From positions 682,001 to 746,000 of the forward strand of contig JAACJK010000112.1 of assembly GCA_013368325.1 (NCBI GenBank): DNA of 64,000 nt. The letters are read 5' to 3'. Within the stretch, counting starts at the first letter, position 1. Each line of letters begins with the position of its first letter. The notes beneath the pieces are model-generated. The model had not been told where the DNA came from. It saw only the letters and a program-made list of their open reading frames with translations, and did no database searches. Position numbers and translations under genes: made by a program. The stretch is from Ephemerocybe angulata. Lineage: Eukaryota; Basidiomycota; Agaricomycetes; Agaricales; Psathyrellaceae. Shown here piece after piece: positions 40,960 to 50,804 of this stretch.

Positions 40960-42256
40960 ATGGACAGTATAGATTTTGAAGCACTCATCAACGCGACCTC
41001 TGTTCAAGTTGAACGATGGAAAGCAACGCATCATGAGATACCCCCACCAGTCTGCCTGCCAACGCTAAGCACGATGCGCCAATATGGAGACGAAGGAAAA
41101 ATCGAATTCGCCTACCAAACCGAATGGTACAATGAACTTGCAACTTTCTACTGCGACCTACCCCCGGAATACGAGCTTAGTGAGTGTGTCAAGCTGTGGG
41201 AGGGTGATACGCACCAACGCACGACCTTTGCTTCAGATCCAGTTGACGATTACGTTATGATGGATATGTCCCAGGCCCACACATACATGCAACAACCCGA
41301 TTTGCACCTGAGAATCGATTTTACAGGGCTGTCCCCAAGCACACAAGATCCGGTAAACGGAGCTGGATGGTTCGATGACGCTCTGCTGGTCTATGTAGGC
41401 ATGACTGAAGATGTCGATAAGGTCCTCACACATTCCCGCCCAACATATCTGATTCAAGGTTCGCATATCCTCACCATCGTCGAGCCCACCATCAGGCAAT
41501 ACATCAGTAATACTCAGGCTGTACTGGGCACTTTTGGGTATGAGGTGTGTACTAATGATAGATGTGATGTCATGGGTTGAGTGAGTTGACACAAGCTCTT
41601 GACTGCAGAAGTACGACTCTTTCCTGGTGCCAAGAGTGTTGCAAACTTCCACCATCCCTGCGCAAATCATTGGTGCCGATGCCAATAATCCCAACATATC
41701 GACGATGTACATAACTCGAGGTATTCTGCATCCTGAGGACACGGTCTATCAGGACACCCGTACCAAGTCTGTGGTCGGCGGTTTGTCGGCGCTAGGTGGT
41801 CTGGGGTCTCTCTTCAGTACTATACTCGCAATATTCTTCGGCGCAAATCTTGCAAGATCCATTACGGGTGGGTTCTCACCTTTCTGTCCTGCAGTTCAGC
41901 CTTGGCAGCTTATACCCTCTCCCTCAACTCCACCAGGTACCAAGCCGCTCAGCGCATTCGGATTGATCCATGAGCTGGAAAGTGCAAAGGGAAAGATCGT
42001 CGAAGAGTCCGAACGAAGGTATCCTCAACTCCGCAGCGACATCACCGCCAACAAGCAGAATCCCGGAGTCCTTGCCTATATCTTCGACAATCTCATCGAC
42101 ATTGACCAACTCGGATTTGGTATGGAGGGGAGGGACACGATACCGGGCTCACGCAAGACGCCTGATAGCTCTACCGACAATGAAGGTGACGAGGAAGCGG
42201 GGCGCGGGGGTACAGCTGCGGTGGCGGACGACCTCAAACAGCCTCTTATCTCTTGA
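40960..42256 (+). CDS. Membrane protein of unknown agaricomycete family
   Basis: Three exons: 40960-41544, 41609-41867 and 41937-42256. They sum to 1164 nt, giving 387 aa. The large N-terminal part is soluble-looking (DSIDFEALINATSVQVERWK, EFAYQTEWYNELATFYCDLP, RIDFTGLSPSTQDPVNGAGW). One hydrophobic segment, VVGGLSALGGLGSLFSTILA followed by IFFGANLARSI, spans the membrane near residue 260-290. A conserved-looking TGTKPLSAFGLIH follows, and then a polar acidic C-terminus (STDNEGDEEAGRGG). I recognise the pattern 'VxGGLSxLGGLxSxFxxI ... G-x-KPLSxFGLxH' as recurrent in agaricomycete genomes, but without function. Dispersed repeat B lies just after the stop. Confidence 0.82.
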
Positions 42257-42364
42257 TTCAGGGAACGTTTGTGTAGAAATACGTCGTTGGAGGCTCCCGA
42301 TCGAATTATCGGGTTGTGATTATATAGTGAGATGCGGCGTCGAACCTTTGTTGGTCGAAATGTC

Positions 42365-42482
42365 GGTTGATGGCCGAATGGGCGCTTAAATGCCAACTAT
42401 GATGCCTTCTGTACTTGAAAGCTGTCAGATGCCATTTAGGGCGATTCTATTGAGGATTTTCATCACAGCGAACTTGGTATAC
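42365..42482 (+). repeat. Dispersed direct repeat B, copy 2
   Basis: GGTTGATGGCCGAATGGGCG, then TTTAGGGCGATTCTATTGAG and GGTAT, homologous to 36889-37023. Confidence 0.8.
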
Positions 42483-42561
42483 CAAATGAATGGTGTCCTT
42501 CTCTTTGGGGAAGAGCTTCGGGAAGCGCCCGCTCAGCGCTGTCGTTAGAGCCTAGCTTAGG

Positions 42562-43158
42562 CTACTGTCGTTGGCCTAGAGGTTAGACTGTTTTCACCTT
42601 TTAGCACTTTGAAGTACCTTCCCCCTAATCAATGCTCCCCAAACTTTGGAATAACCATCCGTAGCAAGTATGGTATACGAATATCTACTTTTTATAAAGG
42701 AAATCGGAGTGGGCGGTGTGTCGGAGGGTTTCCGGTGCTGGGAGGTCGCTTGGGTCAGGAGGTTAGACTCGGTTCCCACCCGCCAAATCGATGCTTCAAA
42801 ATCTGGACTACCTATTGTTTAAAATAATCACCTCTGCACCGTTTCCCCTCAAATTTTTCGATGCGGTATATCTCACCTGTGTCTATCGACTCCTCAATTT
42901 CCATAATATGAGATGAGCAGGATCAGTCGGGATCTGGAAAATACCCTCTAAACTGGAGGTTTGATGTCGCGATCAAAGCAGTATCTGGGGGAGAAACTTC
43001 TGCAATTCATATACTTTAATTCCCGGAAATTGAAGGTAGTACAATGAGGTGTATTTACATGTATATGCCAAATATTATAGGGATTGGTCAAGAGATGAGC
43101 CCACAGGAGGTCATTATAACCTCCTGACCCAGTCTAACCTCTAGGCCAACGACAGTAG
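42562..43158. mobile_element. 597-bp element with perfect 29-bp inverted repeats
   Basis: The left end CTACTGTCGTTGGCCTAGAG (42562-42590, 29 bp in all) is exactly reverse-complemented at 43130-43158. On the right, the next bases continue into TGGGTCAGGAGGTT (complement of 43118-43131). On the left that block is displaced to 42751-42764, so about 160 bp (42591-42750) separate the two left parts. No coding sequence inside. Confidence 0.8.
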
Positions 43159-43453
43159 GTTTAGGCGACGGTCTCAAGTCCACACCCCTCCCGCAACTAT
43201 TTCTGAATGAAAGTAGAAATGAATGCCCAGGGCTGAGACTCATAACACGTTGCCGACGCCGTCGCCTCTCGTAAAATACAACAGCTCAGCATGGCATCAG
43301 CGTTTCGCGGAATGACAGCCAGCACTGTGCCTGGCCCGGCCACATAAGTATCAAATACTACACACTGTCGAGGTATCTCACGATTCCATCCCATTCCCCC
43401 TTCTCGTCCCCAAGTCATCTCCAGTTACCTCCACACGTACTCTGGGAATCGAG

Positions 43454-44354
43454 ATGCGTACGGTCCTTTCTTTTATCACGCTCCTTGCTCTCTCTGTTTC
43501 CGCCATCCTCGCGTCTCCCGCGCACCACAGCCCTTCGAAGACCCACGGAGCGCGGTCCTTGCAGAACAACGCTAAAAGGCTCTCCGAAGGGCTCCCGCCT
43601 CTCGCACCGAGACGACTGTTTTCTGCGCAGGCGCGTAAGTCCTGGACGAGAAGATGCTTACTAGCCTAGTACTCCTTGGCGGTTGCTTACGGTGTCCCAT
43701 GAATTCCTAGATCACCTCCGCCGCGATCCAGCGCCTTCAGGGGTCGTGACTCCAGCACCGTTTACTGGTGGATTGTGCGTGTTCTACAAGCGATTGAAGG
43801 GAGATTCACTAGATTCACTGACTAAAATCATGATGGCCTTTGCATCGCTCAGTGCCACTTTCTACTTCCAGAACGGCAATGCTGGGGCGTGTGGCCAGTC
43901 CAATCCCGACAGCTCACTTATTGCTGCTCTTCGTTCGTATACAATCTAACCCTCTCATCTATTGAAGTCCTAAAGGGATCTGTTCCCCCTACTAGCGGAA
44001 ACTCGATTCGGCTACGACTATAGCAAGATTAGTCCAGAATGCGGCAAGCGAATCAAAGTCACCAACACCAACAATGGCCGGGTTAGTTCTTTTCTTCCCT
44101 GTATCTGTATCTGAGGGTAGATGATTAAGCTAATAGTAGAGCGTCACTGTGACCGTCGCCGACTCGTGCCCAACATGCGTGAATGCAAATTCCCTCGACT
44201 TATCTCAAGGGGCCTTTGACCAAATCGCAAGCGAGGCGGACGGGATGATTCCCAGTGAGTATAGCTTATTCTCGCAGGGTCGACGCTTTTGCGCTGCCAG
44301 GCTAGCAGCTCACTGACATTATCTACTATTCCAGTTACATGGGCATATCTGTGA
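43454..44354 (+). CDS. Secreted RlpA-like double-psi beta-barrel protein (copy B)
   Basis: Six exons: 43454-43634, 43711-43774, 43853-43932, 43996-44081, 44140-44254 and 44335-44354. They sum to 546 nt, giving 181 aa. Signal peptide LSFITLLALSVSAILASP, leader motif NNAKRLSEGLPPLAPRRLFS, and the same phase-1 intron as copy A. The mature domain: TGGFATFYFQNGNAGACGQ, NPDSSLIAAL, GYDYSKISPECGKRIKVTN, SVTVTVADSCPTCVNANSLD, LSQGAFDQIASEADGMIPI and TWAYL. All intron positions match copy A, so the two arose by duplication, with divergence of roughly half the residues. Extracellular; a role in wall or surface contact is possible but not shown. The first CGK-containing strand and the VxDSCPxC strand keep both barrel Cys. 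Confidence 0.9.
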
Positions 44355-44945
44355 GCCTCGTTGTCACAAAATATACTGGCCCCTCAGAAATGACCGCTCC
44401 ACTGAATCATTACATCCCCTCTACCATGCTCCCATTGCCTTCTCGGCATCGTCTTTAAATTCCCGTCCTCCCGAAACATTCGATAACTTACCTCCTTCCC
44501 CTGTTCTAATATCTTCCTCCTTCACGAATGGGCGACGTGCTATTCGCAACATGATTCAGGTCCAGGTGTCTCCTTGAGAGTGTCCCATATCTTCAGGAGA
44601 TAGCATGATACGATAGGATGAGTGAGAGAGTTGTATCTTTGAAGCCCTTTCAGACGGGGACGCCCTGCGAGTCGGTGAGTCTTCAATCAATTATGGGAAG
44701 CGGAGTCGTACCTAGCCCATCCAAGGATTTGTCTCCTCGCTGCACATCTCAGACTCTCCGCTCCATGCTCGATCTGCCAGTGTCAATATGGGGATGACTT
44801 GATGATGGACGGACCTCTAACTCGCAAGTCAAGAGCCTGTGGAAACGCTAATTGCGGGGAGGTGTACTTCGAGAATAAGGAAGGGCGGTATGAATAGAGG
44901 ATAGTCTTCACTTTTCGATCGTACGAAGGTTAGAATACATGATTT
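44355..44945. other. Intergenic
   Basis: 3' side of RlpA-like B and of the decayed MRG gene; nothing recognised. Confidence 0.4.
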
Positions 44946-46357
44946 TTACTTACAAATCGAAAGAAGGCGGAGGAACACAACGAAGGGGGGAATGCCATAG
45001 TCAGCCCCCTGATACTCATATTCGTCTTGCGTCAGGAACAGCCTCTCCCGCTCTCGGTCCATGTACCTACGTAGAGTAGTCAGTACGTAGGGAAGTTCGA
45101 CGCGGGACAAGGCGTACTGCAGTACTAGCAGTCCATTCGCATATTCCTTGAGCAGCGGCACGCTCTCCGGGTCCAACGCGCTTTGGGCTATCGTAAGTAC
45201 CAGGCAGGTTCACTGTGAACAGTCGTTAGGATGCCAGTGGGGACGAGGAGGAACGGGGAGAGACGCACCCATCATGCTCAAGAGGTGTTCGCACCAAACA
45301 CCTCGCCTATTTATTTCTCGGTCACATTAACAACGACTTTACGCCTTGTTTTGTACTGCTCGCGCGCTTCCGTGTACTGTTTTTGCTCGAACTTCGAAGC
45401 GGTAGAGCAGTTTAGTAGCATTGTAGACCGGAGGTAATGGTGGGGAGAAGGAGGTTGGGGTCTTTCAGGCTGGGGAGGGGCGAATATGAGGACAGAAGCG
45501 ACAGAAGAAAGACGGACTTACTTACCCGGGATCTCCCTCACAACATACTCCGCAAACTCCTTCAAGATCTCCACAACAGTCGGGCGTCGGGGGTACGGAA
45601 AGGTCAGGCAGTCTCCCAGTCGTTCACCACCTGCCTCTTCAGCATCTGAGGAACGACGAGTTTCATCTCAGGTTTGCGCGCCGCGGCGTCGTCCTAGGGA
45701 AAGCTCAGCAACCGCCCTTTCACGCTCGTTTCTTGGGCGCACCTCGTCTCTACTCCTTTTCGTCCCCTGAGCATTCTTCCGCACCGTCAGCCGCCCACTC
45801 GCACTCGTTTCCCCATAAGCACCCCTACAGCATGCTTCGCCCCGCGCCGCCTGCATGTGAATGGGCGGCAGCACCCTTCCCGGGTCTACCAGCAGCGACG
45901 GAGGCGAATCCGGGGGCGGCTGGATGCGGCGGGTGGTCATGAGCGGCCTTCAGCGTCTTTTGAAACTTAAGGCCTTTGTCGTCGTGCTTCATAAGGCGAC
46001 CAGGGTGGACCCACTCGTCCCGGCTATATCAAATCAGCCGAAAGAAGGGGACGATCTTGGAGGAGGGCACGTACGTCTGCTTCCATTGTTTGTAGTGTAC
46101 AAAGGAGTGCATGCCCGCCCGCCTTCAGCTGGCTTGGCTCTTCCATGTTCTGCACCCCTAGCACCTTCGCTTCGTACAGCAGGGTTCCGTTGTTGCAGAA
46201 GACGCTTGCAAGACGCACTCGTTCAGCGCGGATCCGGGTATGGTGCTGCATTGGCACTTCCGGAGGCTGCGCTCGCGTTAGCGCCCCTTGTTGGTATGTA
46301 AGTAGGTTTGAAGGATTCGAGGCGTGGGACGGAGGTGCTGAGGACGTTGTCGACATC
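44946..46357 (-). pseudogene. EAF3: Decayed EAF3/MRG15 chromatin protein
   Basis: EAF3/MRG15 is a chromodomain-MRG subunit of the NuA4 acetyltransferase and Rpd3S deacetylase. The pieces lie in order on the minus strand. Chromodomain: GTLLYEAKVLGVQNMEEPSQ, then, in a shifted frame, HSFVHYKQWKQT, and after an intron RDEWVHPGRLMKHDDKGLKF. MRG domain: MKLVVPQMLKRQVVNDWET, a stop and shift, then PYPRRPTVVEILKEFAEYVV, QKQYTEAREQYKTRRK, shifted EHLLSMMVNLP, shifted LDPESVPLLKEYANGLL, and finally EYEYQGADYG. At least four frame breaks are present. An imperfect short tandem duplication (GCGTCTTGCAA followed by GCGTCTTCTGCAA) disturbs the ERVxCxxNGTLLYEAKV start. Introns and domain order are intact, so it decayed from a full gene rather than from a retrocopy. 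Confidence 0.85.
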
Positions 46358-46818
46358 GTGGAGTAGAGAAAGTGTCCCAGGACGACTGGGTTTGAGATGA
46401 GTCTGGTCTCTGGTAACAAGGACTGCTGGAGGGTCGGCTATGACACCTGGATAGCGAACCCCGACGAGTTAGATAGGAAGTCGCGCTTTGTGAATGGATG
46501 ATGGTGGTTGGGTTCAGGTTTCGCGATCAATCACATCAATTGCTCTTGCTCCCATCCACCATCGTTCCGCCTTGCGGTCGAAAGTCAAGAGAAATAAGAA
46601 CTCTTTTATCATAAAGTATGTTTCAAAAAGATAAATTGGGTGTGGATGCACGAACTGCGCTGTTTTTATGCTTAATTCGCCCTTTTTCATGAAGCCCGAA
46701 CTATTGCTACGCGTCGTCACGACGAGAGTGTCTCTATTCTTACACTCTTGCTTCCACCACCATCTAGGTATAACCTAGCCGTACCCTCATCCGTACCCCA
46801 GTTGTCTAGCCCCACACT
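46358..46818. other. Intergenic
   Basis: Region between the divergent decayed MRG gene and the F-box gene; nothing else seen. Confidence 0.4.
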
Positions 46819-48303
46819 ATGACTCGGATATGTGCAGACGACATGCCACACGAGATCTGGTTGCGCATATTCCAGACCTGCGTTCAACTATACCGTGCAC
46901 CCGACGACAACCCGTTCGCCAAACCACGTTCAAATGCGAAGCTTCCATGTACCCCATTCCTTCTCAGCGCCGTTTGCACTGATTGGAGGAAGATCAGTCT
47001 TTCCAACTCGACTCTGTGGAGTACAGTCTTCATCGTTCTCGTCGGAACGTCCGGAGGACGCCAAGAATCAGAACTCCGGATCGAGGCAATGGAACTATGG
47101 ATACAGAGGGCGAGAAGCCTCCCCCTCTCCATTACCTTTCGGGTGCACGCGAGACCAGACGATTTCTATCAGTCGGCGGACGGGATGGGTTTACCGGCTT
47201 TACTGGTCAAGCACGCCCAGAAGATCAAGGAACTCTACATGGAGCTGCCTCCGCACTGGTACCAGACCGTCACTGGGGTGCACTTCCCAATTCTAGAGCG
47301 TCTGAAGGTGATTGTACCGGAGGTGGAGGCCGATTTTAGGTCGATGACGATCATGAATGAAGGACCACGGACGGTGTATGAAGGGAGGCGATGGACGATG
47401 GATACCGAGGTGGATCTTTCCCAGTGCCCCATGCTATCGACTGCGAGCGTCACTGGCCCATTTGCCTACAACCGAATCATCCTACCTTGGGAGAATATCG
47501 TCAACCTCCGCGTTTCGCATGTTGTCGCAGTGGATATACCAGGGATCCTGCGTCGATTTCCAGCCCTCAGACAGTTCTGGGTTGAATTCGGCGAGGTGGA
47601 TAGCATGGATGACTACTCTGACTTCGGAGACGATTCAAGCGACGACGAGGATTTGGAGGGCTCATCCACATTGGAAAAGCTTGTACTGCAGGGGGTTCGA
47701 TCGTGGGCGCTCTCGGATATCCTTGGGGACGTCCCCTTGTCGTCGCTGAAGCACCTGGAGATTACCCTGGCCGAGCACGAGTACGAAGTTGAGGACGAAG
47801 AATTTCAAGAATCCGACCTTTTTCAGCCCATCCTAGGGCTGGCCGATACCCTTCAACATCTTTCGATTGGGTTGGATAAAGTCGAGAGTTTCAACAGCAC
47901 TATCCGGTTCCTGTCGTCCTTTCAATCCCTGGTTTCGCTGGAATTGCTCCCAGCAAGTGCGGAACTAGGATTAGACGACGCATTCTTCGAGTCGTTGCTC
48001 ATGAAGCCGAGTATACTACCCCACCTCGAAGATATAACGATTTCGGACCTTGCGATCAGCATCGAAGATGACACGCTTCTGGATATCCTACGATATCGTG
48101 GATACGGGGGCCAGCTGGGAGCACATACTACAGCTGCGGGAAGCTCTCGGCTGAAGAGCTTCAAGCTGGTGGCGAAATCTGGAATTGAGTCCCAGAGTGC
48201 GTTACTACTTGAAGATTCTACCCGGGCTGATCTTATGCAGATGGTGAGAGAGGGGTTGTCGATTCACATCGAATTGGGGGAAGACGTACTTTTTACCAGT
48301 TGA
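46819..48303 (+). CDS. F-box protein with LRR-like C-terminus
   Basis: A single exon of 494 codons. The F-box is at residues about 8-65: DDMPHEIWLRIFQTCVQLYR ... TPFLLSAVCTDWRKISLSNS, TLWSTVFIVL. The remainder has leucine-rich strand-helix repeats (ILERLKVIVPEVEA, LSSLKHLEITLAEHEY, LQHLSIGLDKVESF, SLVSLELLPASAELG, ILPHLEDITISDLAIS), typical of the large agaricomycete F-box families. Such proteins select substrates for SCF ubiquitin ligases. An acidic insert (DDYSDFGDDSSDDEDLEG) interrupts at about residue 260. The start Met is the first in frame and lies directly before the F-box. Confidence 0.88.
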   Translation: MTRICADDMPHEIWLRIFQTCVQLYRAPDDNPFAKPRSNAKLPCTPFLLSAVCTDWRKISLSNSTLWSTVFIVLVGTSGGRQESELRIEAMELWIQRARSLPLSITFRVHARPDDFYQSADGMGLPALLVKHAQKIKELYMELPPHWYQTVTGVHFPILERLKVIVPEVEADFRSMTIMNEGPRTVYEGRRWTMDTEVDLSQCPMLSTASVTGPFAYNRIILPWENIVNLRVSHVVAVDIPGILRRFPALRQFWVEFGEVDSMDDYSDFGDDSSDDEDLEGSSTLEKLVLQGVRSWALSDILGDVPLSSLKHLEITLAEHEYEVEDEEFQESDLFQPILGLADTLQHLSIGLDKVESFNSTIRFLSSFQSLVSLELLPASAELGLDDAFFESLLMKPSILPHLEDITISDLAISIEDDTLLDILRYRGYGGQLGAHTTAAGSSRLKSFKLVAKSGIESQSALLLEDSTRADLMQMVREGLSIHIELGEDVLFTS

Positions 48304-49536
48304 ATTAATTGTTATGTACCCAACTTTTACTTACCAGCGGGGGGTCAAGCCTATCTACAATGAACGGTCTTCCCAACGCTGATGTACGACTGGACATCGT
48401 AGCCCGACACCAAGATGAGGACCGTCACATTGACACTTGATCGACACGATGGTGTTCTCTCGTAATGAGGGGGAAAACGGCGCGCACATGCGGCGGCTTC
48501 AGCTCGCTCCTCCTTTCGAGCCTGAGTCAGGCTCCCATACCGCAAAATGGAAGAACACTATTCTGTAAGCACAGTGGCTAGGCCTTATTCGGGCTGAGAA
48601 TCTCACCTTCACTACCCCGAGATACGAAGCTACGGCGCCATCCATTCACTTCCTTAATTGGTACCACTCTTCAATAACGAGGCAACCAGTGAAAAATTGA
48701 CCGAACCCCACTGGCAACGATGTCCGAAGGATTGTAAGTTCTTAACCCATCCGATCTATCCGCATATCCTGAGCACCGCGTCGTCGGACCTTGAAGAGAC
48801 CAAGATCCAAGAAGTGCACCCAGCAAGGCAGTTAACACCGCCATGCGCTGAGCGTTTATCCGGGACCCAACTCCTCTGCTCAGTCAGTACATCTACAGCT
48901 TAATCAAAGCGCTTCTAAATGAGATACTATGTAAGCCGCTCTCTTCCCTTTTATCGAGGAAGACTGCGAATACCTTCTATATAACCGCTCGAACGCCCCG
49001 TTCCATCGATGAATAGAGTACGTTAGCGTTTCAAGGGCATCTTGGCCCGAGGCCGGGGGACACGGGCGCTTGATTGTTGCTTTGCTGATTGATGTGTACT
49101 TGGTTCGGGCGCCTTAATAGACTGGTTAGCCCAGCAGGTGGTTCTAACAAGGTTACGCAATGGTGACATACTTCTGAATCACCTTTCTGATCTGCATTAT
49201 GCCAATCTTGAACCTAACCATGAACTTTGAAGTGTATTATCACCGGATACATGGGCGCCTCTCTTGGCAAACACAAGTCAAACTTTGCCAAAGCGACCTC
49301 CGACATGTCCATGTCAGGACTCGGAACGTAGATACAATGCAACCGGTGCGCGCAGTTATCTCGTAACCGAAGCAAGTATATGATATCTGGGGGAGAGTAG
49401 GTATATAACCTCTCAAGAAAAGGTAAGAGTTTCTCCAACAGCAGGTCTGCACCCACCCTCAGCGCGAATCGTCTGGCACGTTCGTCGCCCTCCTTCCATA
49501 TCAAAACCCGCTGCCTTATCTACTCCATTGTTCACG
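48304..49536. other. Intergenic, no gene seen
   Basis: The string GGGCGCTT recurs near 49061 and GGGCGCCTTAATAG near 49107. Minus frames at 49214-49504 are not supported by any feature. Confidence 0.35.
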
Positions 49537-50364
49537 ATGCGATTCTCTACTATCCTTCTCTCCCTTCTCGCCGGTACAGCAACCGTGGTCCTCGCCGCAC
49601 CCGCCGCCCTGACCGAGCAGGAGGTCTTTGTGCGGACTGACGGCGACGCCAGTATATTCCAGGGTCGGGAGGTCACCGACGAGGAGCTCCGAGCTCGAGA
49701 CGCCGCCGTTATTGGTGACCTTGTCGATGTTCGTGAATACTTCAGTGATTCTGAGGTCGAGGAGCTTGCCCTCCGCAGCATGGGGCTGGAGGAACGGAGT
49801 CTCTCTGAGCTCCAGCCGCGTGCCATTGGCGCTGCAGTCCGTATCGTCGCCAAGGGGATTGAGGCCATTGTCAAGGTCATCAAGGGCAGAATCGAGCACG
49901 ACAAAACGGTACGTAGGAGACGTAGCTCAATACGATTAGGGAGCTCACTGCTAATTACCATTTTAGGAACGTGGCAAGTTTACCTTGCACTTTGTCCAGG
50001 AAGCACACAGGAAGAACCCTAAATTCAACTGGCTCATTGTCCACACGGCGCACAGCAAGAACTTTGCCGGAAAGGAGGGTGTGGATTGGGGACACCGCCA
50101 CCAGGAATTCCCCGTCAGCTTCTCCAAGACCATTGGGTACGTTCAGATATGTAGCGCGTGAAGTAGAATGTGAATTAATGGTTTGTTTCTAGGTATGAAA
50201 TTTACTACTTCAAGAAAGGCTCTTTTGACCTCAAAGGTGATGGAGGCTATCTCAACGTAAGTCCTCTACGCTATTTCTTTGGGATCTGGCCATTGATATG
50301 TCCGTTATAGTGGGCTTTCAATGGTAACTTCAAGAGAAACGGAAACCATGTTGACTTCTTCTGA
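49537..50364 (+). CDS. Secreted DUF7888-like protein
   Basis: Four exons: 49537-49908, 49967-50136, 50193-50256 and 50311-50364. They sum to 660 nt, giving 219 aa. Signal peptide RFSTILLSLLAGTATVVLAA. An acidic pro-like region of about 75 residues follows (VTDEELRARDAAVIGDLVD, YFSDSEVEELALRSMGLEE). Next is a cationic amphipathic helix, IGAAVRIVAKGIEAIVKVIK, after ERSLSELQPRA. The C-terminal domain is FTLHFVQEAHRKNPKFNWLI, HTAHSKNFAGKEGVDWGHRH, FPVSFSKTIGYEIYYFKKGS and GDGGYLNWAF. The H-T-x-H-S ... GYEIYY ... GDGGYxNWA order is what I remember of the fungal secreted DUF7888 family. Its role is unknown. All four exons keep frame. Confidence 0.82.
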
Positions 50365-50804
50365 GTGAAAATCAACGAATAGAATATGGATCGTTAATAG
50401 TACTCAGATGTCCCTAATATGTGATAATGCCAGGCTACTTGGAAGAGACCATTCCCCGTGTGCTTCGATACGAACAGATATTTCAGTAGTAGTCTGTAGG
50501 GTTCTAATTGAGCTCGCACGGCAACAGGAGCGATGAAAGGATCATTGGATGTACCTTGTCGCCCCAGTATCACATACGGTGAAGACCCCAGCCATGTTAG
50601 CCTCCTCGGCAAGTCGGTACGGAGGCTCGAGACGTTCTCAAGGGTACATAGAACGACCCACGGGCTAGTAGTTCACTATATCACTATATATATGGTATAC
50701 ATTCTATAAATGCTTCCTGACACCAGCCATGGGGAAGCCAGGCGAGGGAGGGGGTTTGAAATTGTCGATCGCAGATAGGTCCACCTCTAAAGGAATTTTG
50801 ATCC
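50365..50804. other. Intergenic, convergent gap
   Basis: AT-rich ACTATATATATGG at 50681-50695. The two flanking genes point toward each other; nothing else recognised. Confidence 0.4.

Noticed and set aside
35480..42390. GGGCGC/TTAA as piggyBac termini
   Set aside because: TTAA alone is not enough; no matching opposite end or transposase was found. Kept only as a remark.
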